6,758 nucleotides of DNA, taken from assembly GCA_905373565.1 (NCBI GenBank), contig CAJPTT010000133.1, forward strand, positions 1 through 6,758, written 5' to 3'. Made by a program: the position numbers and the translations under genes. This DNA is from an uncultured Treponema sp. GTDB taxonomy: Bacteria; Spirochaetota; Spirochaetia; Treponematales; Treponemataceae. Below are positions 1 to 5,348 of this stretch, one piece after another (the stretch's first letter is position 1; each line of letters begins with the position of its first letter). The notes beneath the pieces were generated by a model. The model saw only the letters and a program-made list of their open reading frames with translations, was not told the DNA's origin and searched no databases.

Positions 1-54
1 TATTTTCATGTTTTTCTCTTTGATTGCTTTTCTCATACACTGCACAGAGACTTG

Positions 55-582
55 CTATTCCTTTACCAGCCCTTTTTCGATTAAGTAATTGTACGTTCGC
101 GGATTTTCAAAAAAATCTCGCGCTTCTTCTGCAAGAATGAGACAAGATCTTCCATACTTATTTTTCCAATAGATATCGGGATTGTGCTCCAAAAGCAATT
201 TATAGCGCTCAAAGCCCTGCCCATTTGAGCGTACAGCGGCACAGATTAAAGGTGTATTCTTTTCCTTATTCACTTCATTTATCGAGCATCCTAGCTCCAG
301 CAATTTTTTTATTAGAGACATTTGTACTTCATAATTCTCTAATCTTGTATTGCATAAATAGTGCGGCGCGGTATTGCCGCCGCTGTCTTTTAGGTTGACA
401 TCTATCCCCTCATTTATCAGGAACTCCGCTATATCCCATTTATGACCGGATAGCGCTTCATGCAATAAAGAAAATCCGTACTTATTTCTTTTGTTCAACA
501 GTTTCCTGTCAAACTTTTTTATAAATAACTCCAACGTTCCGAGTTCGGCTAAATCGTATGCATCCATTAAATCATAATTCAT
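55..582 (-). CDS. Ankyrin-repeat protein, probable immunity protein for the GH-E nuclease toxin
   Basis: This 175-aa soluble protein is built of about four ankyrin repeats, at roughly residues 34-66, 67-106, 107-141 and 142-172. Recognisable repeat text includes YGFSLLHEALSGH, GNTAPHYLC, KNTPLICAAV and YGRSCLILAEEA. There is no signal peptide or membrane segment. I start it at the ATG at 582-580, not at the in-frame ATG 48 bases further upstream, because an AAAGGGG Shine-Dalgarno site (589-595) sits six bases before it and the toxin frame ends only one base earlier. Ankyrin repeats bind proteins, and ankyrin proteins are a known class of immunity protein encoded directly behind polymorphic toxins. 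The inferred role is cytoplasmic binding and neutralisation of the toxin encoded at 584-877. Fold is confident; the immunity role comes from context. Confidence 0.85.
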   Translation of the reverse strand: MNYDLMDAYDLAELGTLELFIKKFDRKLLNKRNKYGFSLLHEALSGHKWDIAEFLINEGIDVNLKDSGGNTAPHYLCNTRLENYEVQMSLIKKLLELGCSINEVNKEKNTPLICAAVRSNGQGFERYKLLLEHNPDIYWKNKYGRSCLILAEEARDFFENPRTYNYLIEKGLVKE

Positions 583-583
583 A

Positions 584-877
584 TTATTCCCCTTTGTGTC
601 CCCTATTAAAAGGTATGGTTTGCGGTTCATAGTTTTCAGCAGTTCTGTACCACTTCAAAAACTCCTTTTCTGAAATATCGCCTCTGATAAAGAAATCGTA
701 CATATCTGAATATTTTTGATCCGGCAAGTGTCCCATATCCCATTGACCACTGCGCGGTATATCTCTGTTCCATGATACCGTACCATGCTCTGTACGTATA
801 TATTCCGTATTATTTTTACTAAAATAAAAATTCTTTTGGTCTTTCTTTGCATTTTCCCATACTTCTTTTATTTGCAT
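584..877 (-). CDS. GH-E family (HNH/EndoVII superfamily) nuclease toxin tip
   Basis: This 97-aa toxin C-terminal domain matches the GH-E nuclease pattern as I know it. It has a tryptophan-rich lead-in (W36, W46), the DMGH motif (G49-H50), a YSDMYDFFIRGDISEKEFLKWY helix region, then ENYEP and a terminal NRGHKGE whose last residue E97 supplies the conserved glutamate. Family members act as metal-dependent nucleases at the tips of secreted polymorphic toxins. I count from the ATG at 877-875, but no ribosome site precedes it and the frame is closed by a TGA at 914-916. Upstream proline-rich text (SAPPKAPPAS, about 885-926) sits in another frame, so this is probably an orphan or frameshifted tip rather than an independently translated gene. 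The ankyrin gene follows one base after its TAA. Confidence 0.75.
   Translation of the reverse strand: MQIKEVWENAKKDQKNFYFSKNNTEYIRTEHGTVSWNRDIPRSGQWDMGHLPDQKYSDMYDFFIRGDISEKEFLKWYRTAENYEPQTIPFNRGHKGE
589..595 (-). promoter_or_regulatory. Shine-Dalgarno site of the ankyrin gene, inside the toxin's last codons
   Basis: AAAGGGG on the minus strand lies six bases before the ATG at 582-580 and within the codons for the final HKGE of the GH-E toxin. It fixes the ankyrin start and suggests translational coupling of toxin and immunity. Confidence 0.75.
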
Positions 878-879
878 CT

Positions 880-1290
880 CTCTATGATGCGGGCGGAGCT
901 TTAGGAGGCGCACTCAAATCACCGGAATTTGTTGTTTACCCATCTAATAGAGTATTTTTTTCTCTTCTATTTTTATGTAAGCCGATTTCTCTAAATCTCG
1001 TTCCGTTATATTCCCACTCCCATCTGCGTGTCCTACATCTGAGAACTGGTTTCTTGCAAACATCGGATCGATTTTTGTGAGCGCCGCTTTGTCATAAGCA
1101 TAGTTTGCGTTTATGAGGTGCCATACGCGACTTTTCTTTGTCGGCAGCAGACAACTTGTTGTATAGATTAGGCGAGTGCTCTGCAGAGGAGCTTTCTGCA
1201 GTGTGTTGCGCACCTCGAGTCCCGCCGGGAGTATTCGCCTCCGTCAGGCAATTTTATCTTTTGGTAGTCTGCTATCTCTTGTACATCAAT
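880..1290 (-). pseudogene. Frameshifted remnant of a larger toxin, upstream of the GH-E tip
   Basis: No single frame spans this stretch, but protein-like segments hop between frames in one consistent order: IADYQKIKLPDGG (about 1236-1280), then NTPGGTRGAQHTAESS and NLYNKLSAADKEKSR (about 1130-1235), then YDKAALTKIDPMFARNQF and DLEKSAYIKIEEKK (about 955-1110), then YSIRWVNNKFR, then SAPPKAPPAS (885-914), then the GH-E domain. An 89-codon open frame (944-1213) covers only the middle part and starts with an unsupported GTG. I read the whole as the pre-toxin part of a longer protein broken by at least four frame changes and several stops. An alternative is unrelated fragments pasted together. The function of the original segment is not recognised. 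Sequencing error is possible but unlikely, because neighbouring genes are intact. Confidence 0.5.
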
Positions 1291-1295
1291 GAATA

Positions 1296-1700
1296 CTACA
1301 AAGAATATTGATTTTTAAATTCTTCATAATATTCACGAATAGATTCCTTTTCATCGTCTGTTAATTTTTGATAGCGTTCGTTTATTTCTGGAATATATTT
1401 ACGTGCATTATCTTGCGGCGACAGATACAGCATATTTTTCATTATATCGCCTAAGAGATAGGCTTCTATTGGTTTTTCTCTGTGCAATAAGCATGGTAGA
1501 ACGCGCTCAATGTCCGCAGGAACGATACAATCTATCAATAATGCCTGGAAATATGCATCAACTTCGTCCTGTTCCAAATACTCAAGAGCAATTTCTAAAA
1601 AACGCGAATACTGGAGTTCTGAAAGTTTTACCGCGGCTTCCTGCATGCTATCAAGATCATTACTGTTTCTGATAATATTTTCTAATTCAGTTGCAATCAT
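1296..1700 (-). CDS. Small all-helical protein, probable immunity protein
   Basis: This 134-aa protein appears almost entirely alpha-helical and acidic, with successive amphipathic helices such as ELENIIRNSND, EAAVKLSELQYSRFLEIALE, DAYFQALLIDCI, IEAYLLGDIMKNML and a strongly charged C-terminus (DDEKESIREYYEEFKNQ). The helix-turn-helix rhythm resembles HEAT-like or other helical immunity proteins, but I cannot assign a family. I chose the ATG at 1700-1698 over the upstream in-frame start at 1760 because AGAGGT (1707-1712) sits six bases before it and the ATG overlaps the upstream stop as TAATG. The overlap implies coupling to the 1700-2014 gene. It has no signal peptide or membrane segment. 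Its partner is probably the upstream gene or a lost toxin. Confidence 0.7.
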   Translation of the reverse strand: MIATELENIIRNSNDLDSMQEAAVKLSELQYSRFLEIALEYLEQDEVDAYFQALLIDCIVPADIERVLPCLLHREKPIEAYLLGDIMKNMLYLSPQDNARKYIPEINERYQKLTDDEKESIREYYEEFKNQYSL

Positions 1701-2014
1701 TATTTTACCTCTTTTATTATTATAGTTGTGCAATAAGGACCTTCTATATTCGGTATCCACTTACTTTCGATTATGACATCTTTTTTCGTTCCCTTAAAAC
1801 GACTTTCTATTGAAGTATTTTCAGCCGTAACTTTTTTGGCATCCTCCTGTGTTGTATCGTCATAGTCGTTTTTTAAGTTTACTTTGTATTCGCCCCCGGT
1901 TTTATCGGAGCTTTCCGCGCCTAAACAATACACGGCTATTTTTCTATAAAAATCCTTATCGTTGTCATAATTTGTTTCGGGAAATAGTTGTTCGAATATC
2001 TTGTAAAGCGGCAT
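1700..2014 (-). CDS. Unrecognised 104-aa protein, toxin tip or first member of an immunity pair
   Basis: I do not recognise this protein. From the ATG at 2014-2012 it reads MPLYKIFEQLFPETNYDNDK, then a polar middle rich in D, K, T and E, and ends with beta-like WIPNIEGPYCTTIIIKEVK. It has no signal peptide, transmembrane segment or known catalytic motif. I prefer this ATG to the one at 2029 because AAAGGA (2018-2023) precedes it, although the spacing of about three bases is short. Its stop overlaps the next start (TAATG at 1698-1702), so it is translationally coupled to the helical gene. In this array the upstream partner is normally the toxin, which argues for a toxin. Having its own Shine-Dalgarno argues for immunity. 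Both remain open. Confidence 0.55.
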   Translation of the reverse strand: MPLYKIFEQLFPETNYDNDKDFYRKIAVYCLGAESSDKTGGEYKVNLKNDYDDTTQEDAKKVTAENTSIESRFKGTKKDVIIESKWIPNIEGPYCTTIIIKEVK

Positions 2015-2021
2015 TATTCCT

Positions 2022-2153
2022 TTAATCATACTGCGAATTCAAGACTTTAAACAGTGAGTAGTTTATCTTTGACAAGAGTGGTTCAAAATCAAATTTATAG
2101 ATAGGTAGTAAAACTATTAATAAAAACTTGGAGGATTTATAATCATTTCTATG
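2022..2153 (-). pseudogene. Open remnant frame, possibly toxin-core sequence ending at a cassette boundary
   Basis: In a frame shifted from the neighbouring genes, an ORF without a start codon runs through the gap after the 2117-2557 gene. Its text includes LLPIYKFDFEPLLSKINY and ends FKVLNSQYD at a TAA (2022-2024) that overlaps the next gene's Shine-Dalgarno. The NSQY ending resembles NSQYG at the start of the cassette near 5894. At the DNA level AATTCGCAGTATG matches AACTCACAGTACG with three transitions. I infer, weakly, a decayed piece of constant toxin sequence. It may equally be chance. Confidence 0.25.
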
Positions 2154-2557
2154 TTATTAGCAATCATTCCCTTTTTTTTACGAAATATAAAAAGTCCAAG
2201 TTCTTCATACGGACTAAGCAAAACTCCGTATTTGTTAAATCCAGAAATAACCGGCATACCATAAAGCATAGAGTTTCCTCTCATATCTAAGCAACATTCC
2301 CATTTACCGCCATAATTTCTTCGTACCACTTCTCCTATATAACTGGCGACATCATCAAATAGCTCATGATTTTCATCGATATTCTTTTTAAGAATAAAAT
2401 TCTCAAGGCTATCAAGGCTTTTTAGTGAAAAATCCCAATTATAGCTATTATCTTTTGTTGCATATTTAAGATGTTCAATTCTAAAATCGACGGCCAGCAA
2501 GAATTTATCGAATGTTTCTAAAAGTTCCTTTTTGCTTACTTTCCTTAAATCTGCCAT
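2117..2557 (-). CDS. Probable immunity protein of the QxK nuclease cassette
   Basis: This 146-aa cytoplasmic protein has an alpha-helical N-terminal half and a beta-rich C-terminal half. The most distinctive part is LFDDVASYIGEVVRRNYGGKWECCLD (about residues 66-91, quoted in pieces: VASYIGEVVRRN, YGGKWE). It is followed by PVISGFNKYGVLLSPYEELG and a basic FRKKKGMI segment. A YiGEvirrn-yGGkWe motif of this sort is typical of several small immunity families, but I cannot name one safely. The ATG at 2557-2555 is fixed by TAGGAG six bases upstream, whose TAG is also the stop of the toxin. That tight coupling makes it the likely partner of the 2567-3175 toxin. Confidence 0.75.
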   Translation of the reverse strand: MADLRKVSKKELLETFDKFLLAVDFRIEHLKYATKDNSYNWDFSLKSLDSLENFILKKNIDENHELFDDVASYIGEVVRRNYGGKWECCLDMRGNSMLYGMPVISGFNKYGVLLSPYEELGLFIFRKKKGMIANNIEMIINPPSFY

Positions 2558-2563
2558 AATAAA

Positions 2564-2569
2564 CTCCTA
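2564..2569 (-). promoter_or_regulatory. Shine-Dalgarno overlapping the toxin stop codon (TAGGAG)
   Basis: The toxin's TAG stop (2567-2569) is the first half of TAGGAG, the ribosome site of the immunity gene starting at 2557. This forms a stop/ribosome-site overlap that also occurs at 3606, 4739 and 6245. Confidence 0.75.
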
Positions 2570-3175
2570 TTGGATTTTCTTTCCTATTATATATTTGATG
2601 CCATACTTATCCATAGCATTAAGTACGGATTGTGATGCACCATTTTCTAGAAAATACTCAACTGTATATCCTTGTTGTACAAAGTAAGCATCTTTTGGTA
2701 AATCTCTATTTTTAACTTGGTCAGTAAAATATAATTTTCCTGTTTTTAACTGTCCCATATACCATTTATCTTCTTTAAAAATATCAATTTGTCTGTAGGT
2801 GTATGGTGTTTTACGCATAGCAGATTTACCGTCAAAAGTTGCTCGATACTTAGCATCCCGACCAAGACCCGTTTTAATATTTTTCATATTGGTATCGTAC
2901 TGTTTACTCCAGCGATCATAGGTCCAATTACTGTTGTCCCCTTTATTTGCCTCGTAATCTTTCCATCTTTGAGTTTTATGCTCAGGAGTTCCTGGTATTA
3001 AGTTTTCAGTAGTATTTTTTTGAGAAGATTTATTGATAATTTTATCGGCAGTTTTTTTATTTTTTTTAATCTCCGAATCGACACTGTGGATGTTTCCATC
3101 CTTGTCAACTTTAAGCTGCTCCAGCTTGCCTGCCATACCTTTCCGTCTTCGTAGGCCAAGCGTACCGTCTTTCAT
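2567..3175 (-). CDS. Polymorphic toxin tip, PD-(D/E)XK-like nuclease with QxK variant
   Basis: The 202-aa frame starts with constant module A (DGTLGLRRRKGMAGKLEQLKV, residues 3-23, in pieces) ending near VDSEIKK, then a lysine/asparagine linker, then a toxin domain from about residue 58. The domain opens PGTPEHKTQRWKDYEANKG and WTYDRWSKQYDTNM, a lead-in I associate with Rhs- and hemagglutinin-type toxin tips. The core YRQIDIFKEDKWYMGQLKTG gives D131 followed by Q142-x-K144, the D-(E/Q)xK arrangement of restriction-endonuclease-fold nucleases, with Q replacing the usual E. It is followed by AYFVQQGYTVEYFL. The ATG at 3175 lies three bases after the previous immunity stop and has no clear ribosome site. 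An internal ATG at 3136 has GGAAAGG before it. It is probably an orphan tip without secretion domains. Predicted DNase or RNase activity is inferred. Confidence 0.7.
   Translation of the reverse strand: MKDGTLGLRRRKGMAGKLEQLKVDKDGNIHSVDSEIKKNKKTADKIINKSSQKNTTENLIPGTPEHKTQRWKDYEANKGDNSNWTYDRWSKQYDTNMKNIKTGLGRDAKYRATFDGKSAMRKTPYTYRQIDIFKEDKWYMGQLKTGKLYFTDQVKNRDLPKDAYFVQQGYTVEYFLENGASQSVLNAMDKYGIKYIIGKKIQ
3072..3172 (-). repeat. Constant module A, copy 1 (pre-toxin recombination module)
   Basis: This direct repeat pairs with 4021-4121, at a constant offset of 949 bases. The core at 3089-3172 matches 4038-4121 at about 76 of 84 positions by eye. It encodes DGTLGLRR-KGMAGKL-QL-VDKDGNI-VD-E, and similarity falls off abruptly after this point, where the toxin domains differ completely. 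Copy 1 lacks the upstream part present before copy 2, starting at KDGTLG directly behind the preceding immunity gene. Confidence 0.85.
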
Positions 3176-3178
3176 ATT

Positions 3179-3595
3179 CTATAACGATTCGATTTTTATA
3201 CATATTTGCAACTCTTCGGCTTTTTCTAGCGCGTGCATGAATAATGCAATAAAGTCATCTCCATCACTAGTAACAAAATAATTAGACAAATCGGTAATTT
3301 CTTTGCTGATGTTTTTTCCCCATGGCGGAGATACAGTCAAATCATCTATATCCCATATAACCTTGTCAGGAGAAAAATCTTTTAGTTTTTCTTTTATGAT
3401 TTTTAATTCCTTGATTGCGTCATTAATATGTTCAACTTCTAAGCTTCCGTTGTAAAGCTCATTCATAATAATTGGAAAATCAGCCCCCCATCTACCGTTT
3501 TCCAAGTTTCCTGCAATTGTAGAAAAGAATCCATGAAGAAAATCCCCGTTTCCAATTTGAAACCAATAAAAACCAACCTTAAATCCAACGGCCAT
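3179..3595 (-). CDS. Imm70-like immunity protein
   Basis: This 138-aa soluble protein looks to me like the Imm70 family. It has an N-terminal MAVGFKVGFYWFQIGNGDFL, then HGFFSTIAGNLE, GRWGADFPIIMNELYNG, an acidic helix ELKIIKEKLKDFSPDKVIWD, the PPWGKNIS motif and LSNYFVTSDGDDFIALFMHAL near the C-terminus. Length and motif order fit that family. The assignment is from memory and was not searched. The ATG at 3595-3593 has AAGGAG (3602-3607) six bases upstream, overlapping the TAA of the toxin at 3606, so it should be made from the same transcript and coupled to that toxin. Its inferred role is cytoplasmic inhibition of the PD-(D/E)XK toxin encoded just upstream. Confidence 0.8.
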   Translation of the reverse strand: MAVGFKVGFYWFQIGNGDFLHGFFSTIAGNLENGRWGADFPIIMNELYNGSLEVEHINDAIKELKIIKEKLKDFSPDKVIWDIDDLTVSPPWGKNISKEITDLSNYFVTSDGDDFIALFMHALEKAEELQICIKIESL

Positions 3596-3601
3596 GAAAA
3601 G

Positions 3602-3608
3602 CTCCTTA
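3602..3608 (-). promoter_or_regulatory. Shine-Dalgarno overlapping the toxin stop codon (TAAGGAG)
   Basis: TAAGGAG combines the TAA stop of the 3606-4085 toxin with the ribosome site of the Imm70-like gene, whose ATG lies six bases on. Confidence 0.8.
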
Positions 3609-4085
3609 ATTTGATTTAAAAATAACCGTTACACCGTTATTGGTGCAACGCATTATTTCATTATATACGATTGATAGATTTTGTTGTGATATCTTTTGAC
3701 CTCTAATATCTATCAATATTGTTTGTTTTGTTCCTGATGGTAAATGATAAATTCTTTTGTTATATTGCTCTTCAATATTTCTAACTAAATTAATCTTTCC
3801 TGTTTCTTTTTCTAGATTATAATTTTTTGCATCAATACTTTTTGAAGTTTTATAAAAATCCGGTCTAATACTCCCTTTTGTACCATAAGGTACATCTTGA
3901 CCATTTAGAAATGATTTTTGTTCTGCGTAATTTGGATAATCTTTTGCAACATCTAATTCAGATTGTCGCCATGAAGGTCTAGAGTTTTTATTTTTATCCA
4001 ATAAATTACCGCCCTTGACTTCCGCATCAACCTTAAAGATGTTTCCATCCTTGTCAACCGAAAGCTGCGCCAGTTTGCCTGCCAT
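3606..4085 (-). CDS. Polymorphic toxin tip, PD-(D/E)XK nuclease
   Basis: The 159-aa stretch begins MAGKLAQLSVDKDGN inside constant module A, then a nuclease domain from about residue 35. Candidate active-site residues are E43 (RQSELDVAKDYP), D76 (GSIRPDFY) and D85-x-K87 (IDAKNY), the classic E...PD...DxK order of restriction-endonuclease-fold enzymes. It continues with EEQYNKRIYHLPSGTKQT and ILIDIRGQK, which I associate with a widespread Rhs/CDI-type toxin domain. The catalytic residues look intact. The frame is open upstream to 4301 with no ATG, GTG or TTG before this ATG in the constant part. The ATG itself may be only an internal methionine of the module, although GGAAAGG lies before it. 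This is best read as an orphan C-terminal cassette awaiting fusion to a full toxin. The partner is the Imm70-like gene. Confidence 0.75.
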   Translation of the reverse strand: MAGKLAQLSVDKDGNIFKVDAEVKGGNLLDKNKNSRPSWRQSELDVAKDYPNYAEQKSFLNGQDVPYGTKGSIRPDFYKTSKSIDAKNYNLEKETGKINLVRNIEEQYNKRIYHLPSGTKQTILIDIRGQKISQQNLSIVYNEIMRCTNNGVTVIFKSN

Positions 4086-4121
4086 ACCTTTCTGTCTTCG
4101 TAGTCCAAGCGTGCCGTCTTT
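4021..4121 (-). repeat. Constant module A, copy 2
   Basis: This is the second copy of the 3072-3172 direct repeat, encoding DGTLGLRRQKGMAGKL and VDKDGNI. Unlike copy 1 it continues upstream in frame into further constant-looking sequence (4122-4259). Confidence 0.85.
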
Positions 4122-4259
4122 TCTTGTGAACTTTTCATAGCCTTCGATTGAGCCGACATTATTGATGTTTTTTCCGACGGCGCTTTTTGCATTCTTGTAA
4201 TGAGGTTTCGGCTTCTGTTTTACCGGCTCAATCTTGTTCCCGTATTTCAGTTCTCTTAT
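4086..4259 (-). other. Upstream constant segment of the 3606 toxin cassette, no start codon
   Basis: In frame with the toxin at 3606-4085, this encodes about 58 residues: LKYGNKIEPVKQKPKPHYKN, AKSAVGKNINNVGSIEG and YEKFTRKDGTLGLRRQKG. It begins almost immediately after the TAA (4256-4258) of the preceding immunity gene. There is no ATG, GTG or TTG in this part of the frame. It looks like the end of the invariant body of a large toxin, retained as homology for recombination rather than as an expressed gene. Confidence 0.6.
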
Positions 4260-4726
4260 GCTTTGTACTTTCCGGTAGGATCCGCGTTTCCGCCTTCCAG
4301 TTTAGCTTTCTCTTCTTCGAACCAAGCATCATAATTATCAAAAACGGAAATCTTATCCGAAGTTTGATTTTCATATTTATATTCCGCATTAAATTTTTTT
4401 GTTTTCGGTTCATACACAAGCCGCATTTCTGTCGGCATCGGCTGGTTATACTTATCGCAAACGGCTTTTATTTTATATAAGTCTTCTTTTATTATAGCTG
4501 CAACCTGTCTTTGACAATCAATTGACACATCAAAGTCGGTATTCAGACCAGCATTATTTAACTTCCCCGCATGAAAAATTTTATTATTAAAACAATAAAA
4601 ATGAGCTGGAAATAATAAGCCTTCATAAGCAATGTAAATAAATATTTTATCAGCCTTTTCGCATGAGTACTCATTGCAAATATCTACCATATCTGCCTGT
4701 AATTCTGAAAATTCATCTTCAAACAT
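4256..4726 (-). CDS. YezG/DUF600-like immunity protein
   Basis: This 156-aa soluble protein resembles the YezG (DUF600) immunity family. It opens MFEDEFSELQADMVDICNEY, then a beta region ADKIFIYIAYEG and FYCFNNKIFHAGKLN, a helix VAAIIKEDLYKIKAVCDKYN, the PMPTEMRLVYEPKTKKFNAE segment, YKYE, and an acidic tail with NYDAWFEEEKAKLEGG. YezG proteins neutralise DNase tips of YeeF/LXG and related toxins. The ATG at 4726-4724 has AGGAG (4736-4740) nine bases upstream, overlapping the TAG of a deleted toxin remnant. The partner toxin is therefore apparently dead while the immunity gene is intact. Its tail overlaps the next cassette's open frame. Confidence 0.65.
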   Translation of the reverse strand: MFEDEFSELQADMVDICNEYSCEKADKIFIYIAYEGLLFPAHFYCFNNKIFHAGKLNNAGLNTDFDVSIDCQRQVAAIIKEDLYKIKAVCDKYNQPMPTEMRLVYEPKTKKFNAEYKYENQTSDKISVFDNYDAWFEEEKAKLEGGNADPTGKYKA

Positions 4727-4735
4727 ATGTGTTTT

Positions 4736-4741
4736 CTCCTA
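4736..4741 (-). promoter_or_regulatory. Shine-Dalgarno overlapping the remnant toxin's stop (TAGGAG)
   Basis: TAGGAG contains the TAG (4739-4741) ending the deleted toxin frame and is the ribosome site for the DUF600-like gene starting at 4726. Confidence 0.7.
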
Positions 4742-4969
4742 TAAAATGTTAATTATTGTATATCGTATAAAGTATTTATATTCACCGGCACGGTATTTTA
4801 TGTTCGGCTTTAGTTTTCCGTTTTCTCCAAACGGTTCGGTGGTAAACTTTTTATTTTCAAGTTTAAGATCGCCGGACTTCTTCTTCGATAAGCGCGATTT
4901 CTTCCCTTTTCCAAATACCCTCTCTTCAAACTCATCAATTTGTTTCTTTACAAAATCAACGGCTTTGTG
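4739..4969 (-). pseudogene. Internally deleted toxin cassette, nuclease core missing
   Basis: This 76-codon open frame has no start codon and begins immediately after an in-frame TAG (4970-4972). Constant module B (KAVDFVKKQIDEFEERVFGK) comes first, then basic KKSRLSKKKSGDLK, then LENKKFTTEPFGENGKLKPN and IKYRAGEYKYF, then only IRYTIINIL before the stop. The KPNIKYRAGEYKYF text resembles the lead-in of DNA/RNA non-specific endonuclease-type tips, where a YETD-like segment and a DHAGH-type catalytic core would follow. Here about a hundred codons appear to be missing, while the authentic C-terminal stop/Shine-Dalgarno junction remains. The DUF600-like partner behind it fits that toxin class. 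Toxin class is moderately supported; absence of a catalytic core is direct. Confidence 0.6.
4901..4968 (-). repeat. Constant module B, copy 1
   Basis: This direct repeat matches 5769-5836 at 66 of 68 positions by eye. It encodes KAVDFVKKQIDEFEERVFG-GK, an acidic/basic helical segment. Homology stops at 4968, one base before the open frame's TAG-flanked start, and ends at the point where the two toxin domains diverge. Confidence 0.9.
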
Positions 4970-4976
4970 CTAGGAC

Positions 4977-5327
4977 TTATTCCATTGGCATTCCTAAATT
5001 GATAAACTCAGTCAATGATACTATCAGTCCAAAATCATTATCGATATAAATATCTTTTGGGAAATTATCTCGGCTTAGAACTTTTCTCACGCGTTCTGAT
5101 GAAGTATATGTCATCATGATAATTGTCGGGTTAATAAACGGAAGCATAGGCATATCACCTTCAAACTCATCAATATTTGTCATTTGCTCATAAAAAATGT
5201 GATCATCACCAAAATCAACGCAATACCTGCCGTCCTCATCATATGAACAGACCATATCGGCGTGCTTCAATTTTTTTACAGTCTCTACATTAAATGTTTC
5301 ATTTCCGATTAAGAATATCCATTTCAT
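4977..5327 (-). CDS. Small unknown protein, probable immunity protein of the 5349 toxin
   Basis: This 116-aa protein opens MKWIFLIGNETFNVETVKKL, then a compact alpha/beta pattern: RYCVDFGDDHIFYEQMTNID, PFINPTIIMMTYTSSERVRK, NFPKDIYIDNDFGLIVSLTE and a C-terminal FINLGMPME. There is no signal peptide. I do not recognise a named family. The strongly acidic surface (GDD, DEDG, DNDFG) is typical of proteins that mimic nucleic acid or mask nuclease active sites, but this is only suggestive. The ATG at 5327-5325 has GAGGT (5336-5340) eight bases upstream, and the toxin stop lies 21 bases before the start. Position directly behind the toxin at 5349 supports the immunity role. Confidence 0.7.
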   Translation of the reverse strand: MKWIFLIGNETFNVETVKKLKHADMVCSYDEDGRYCVDFGDDHIFYEQMTNIDEFEGDMPMLPFINPTIIMMTYTSSERVRKVLSRDNFPKDIYIDNDFGLIVSLTEFINLGMPME

Positions 5328-5348
5328 TTTGAATTACCTCATCTATAA

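Noticed and set aside
7..36. Start of a further minus-strand gene (ATG at 36 or at 9) running off the window
   Set aside because: No ribosome site precedes either ATG and only a dozen codons are visible, so it cannot be supported.
655..852. 65-codon minus-strand frame inside the GH-E toxin
   Set aside because: It is an alternative frame of the same DNA; the GH-E frame carries the conserved motif and the C-terminal glutamate.
2069..2100. Plus-strand TTGACA followed by TTATAG as a promoter
   Set aside because: Spacing of about 20 bases is poor and nothing is encoded downstream on the plus strand.
3953..4419. Minus-strand frames at 3953-4192 and 4228-4419
   Set aside because: They are shadows of the module A cassette and of the DUF600-like gene, with no ribosome site or recognisable content.
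847..5000. Open frames on the plus strand (847-1080, 1403-1672, 1510-1725, 2789-3001, 3033-3281, 4187-4480, 4674-4973, 5888-6082)
   Set aside because: They lie opposite minus-strand frames with clear protein character, lack ribosome sites, and have cysteine-, serine- and phenylalanine-rich antisense-type composition.
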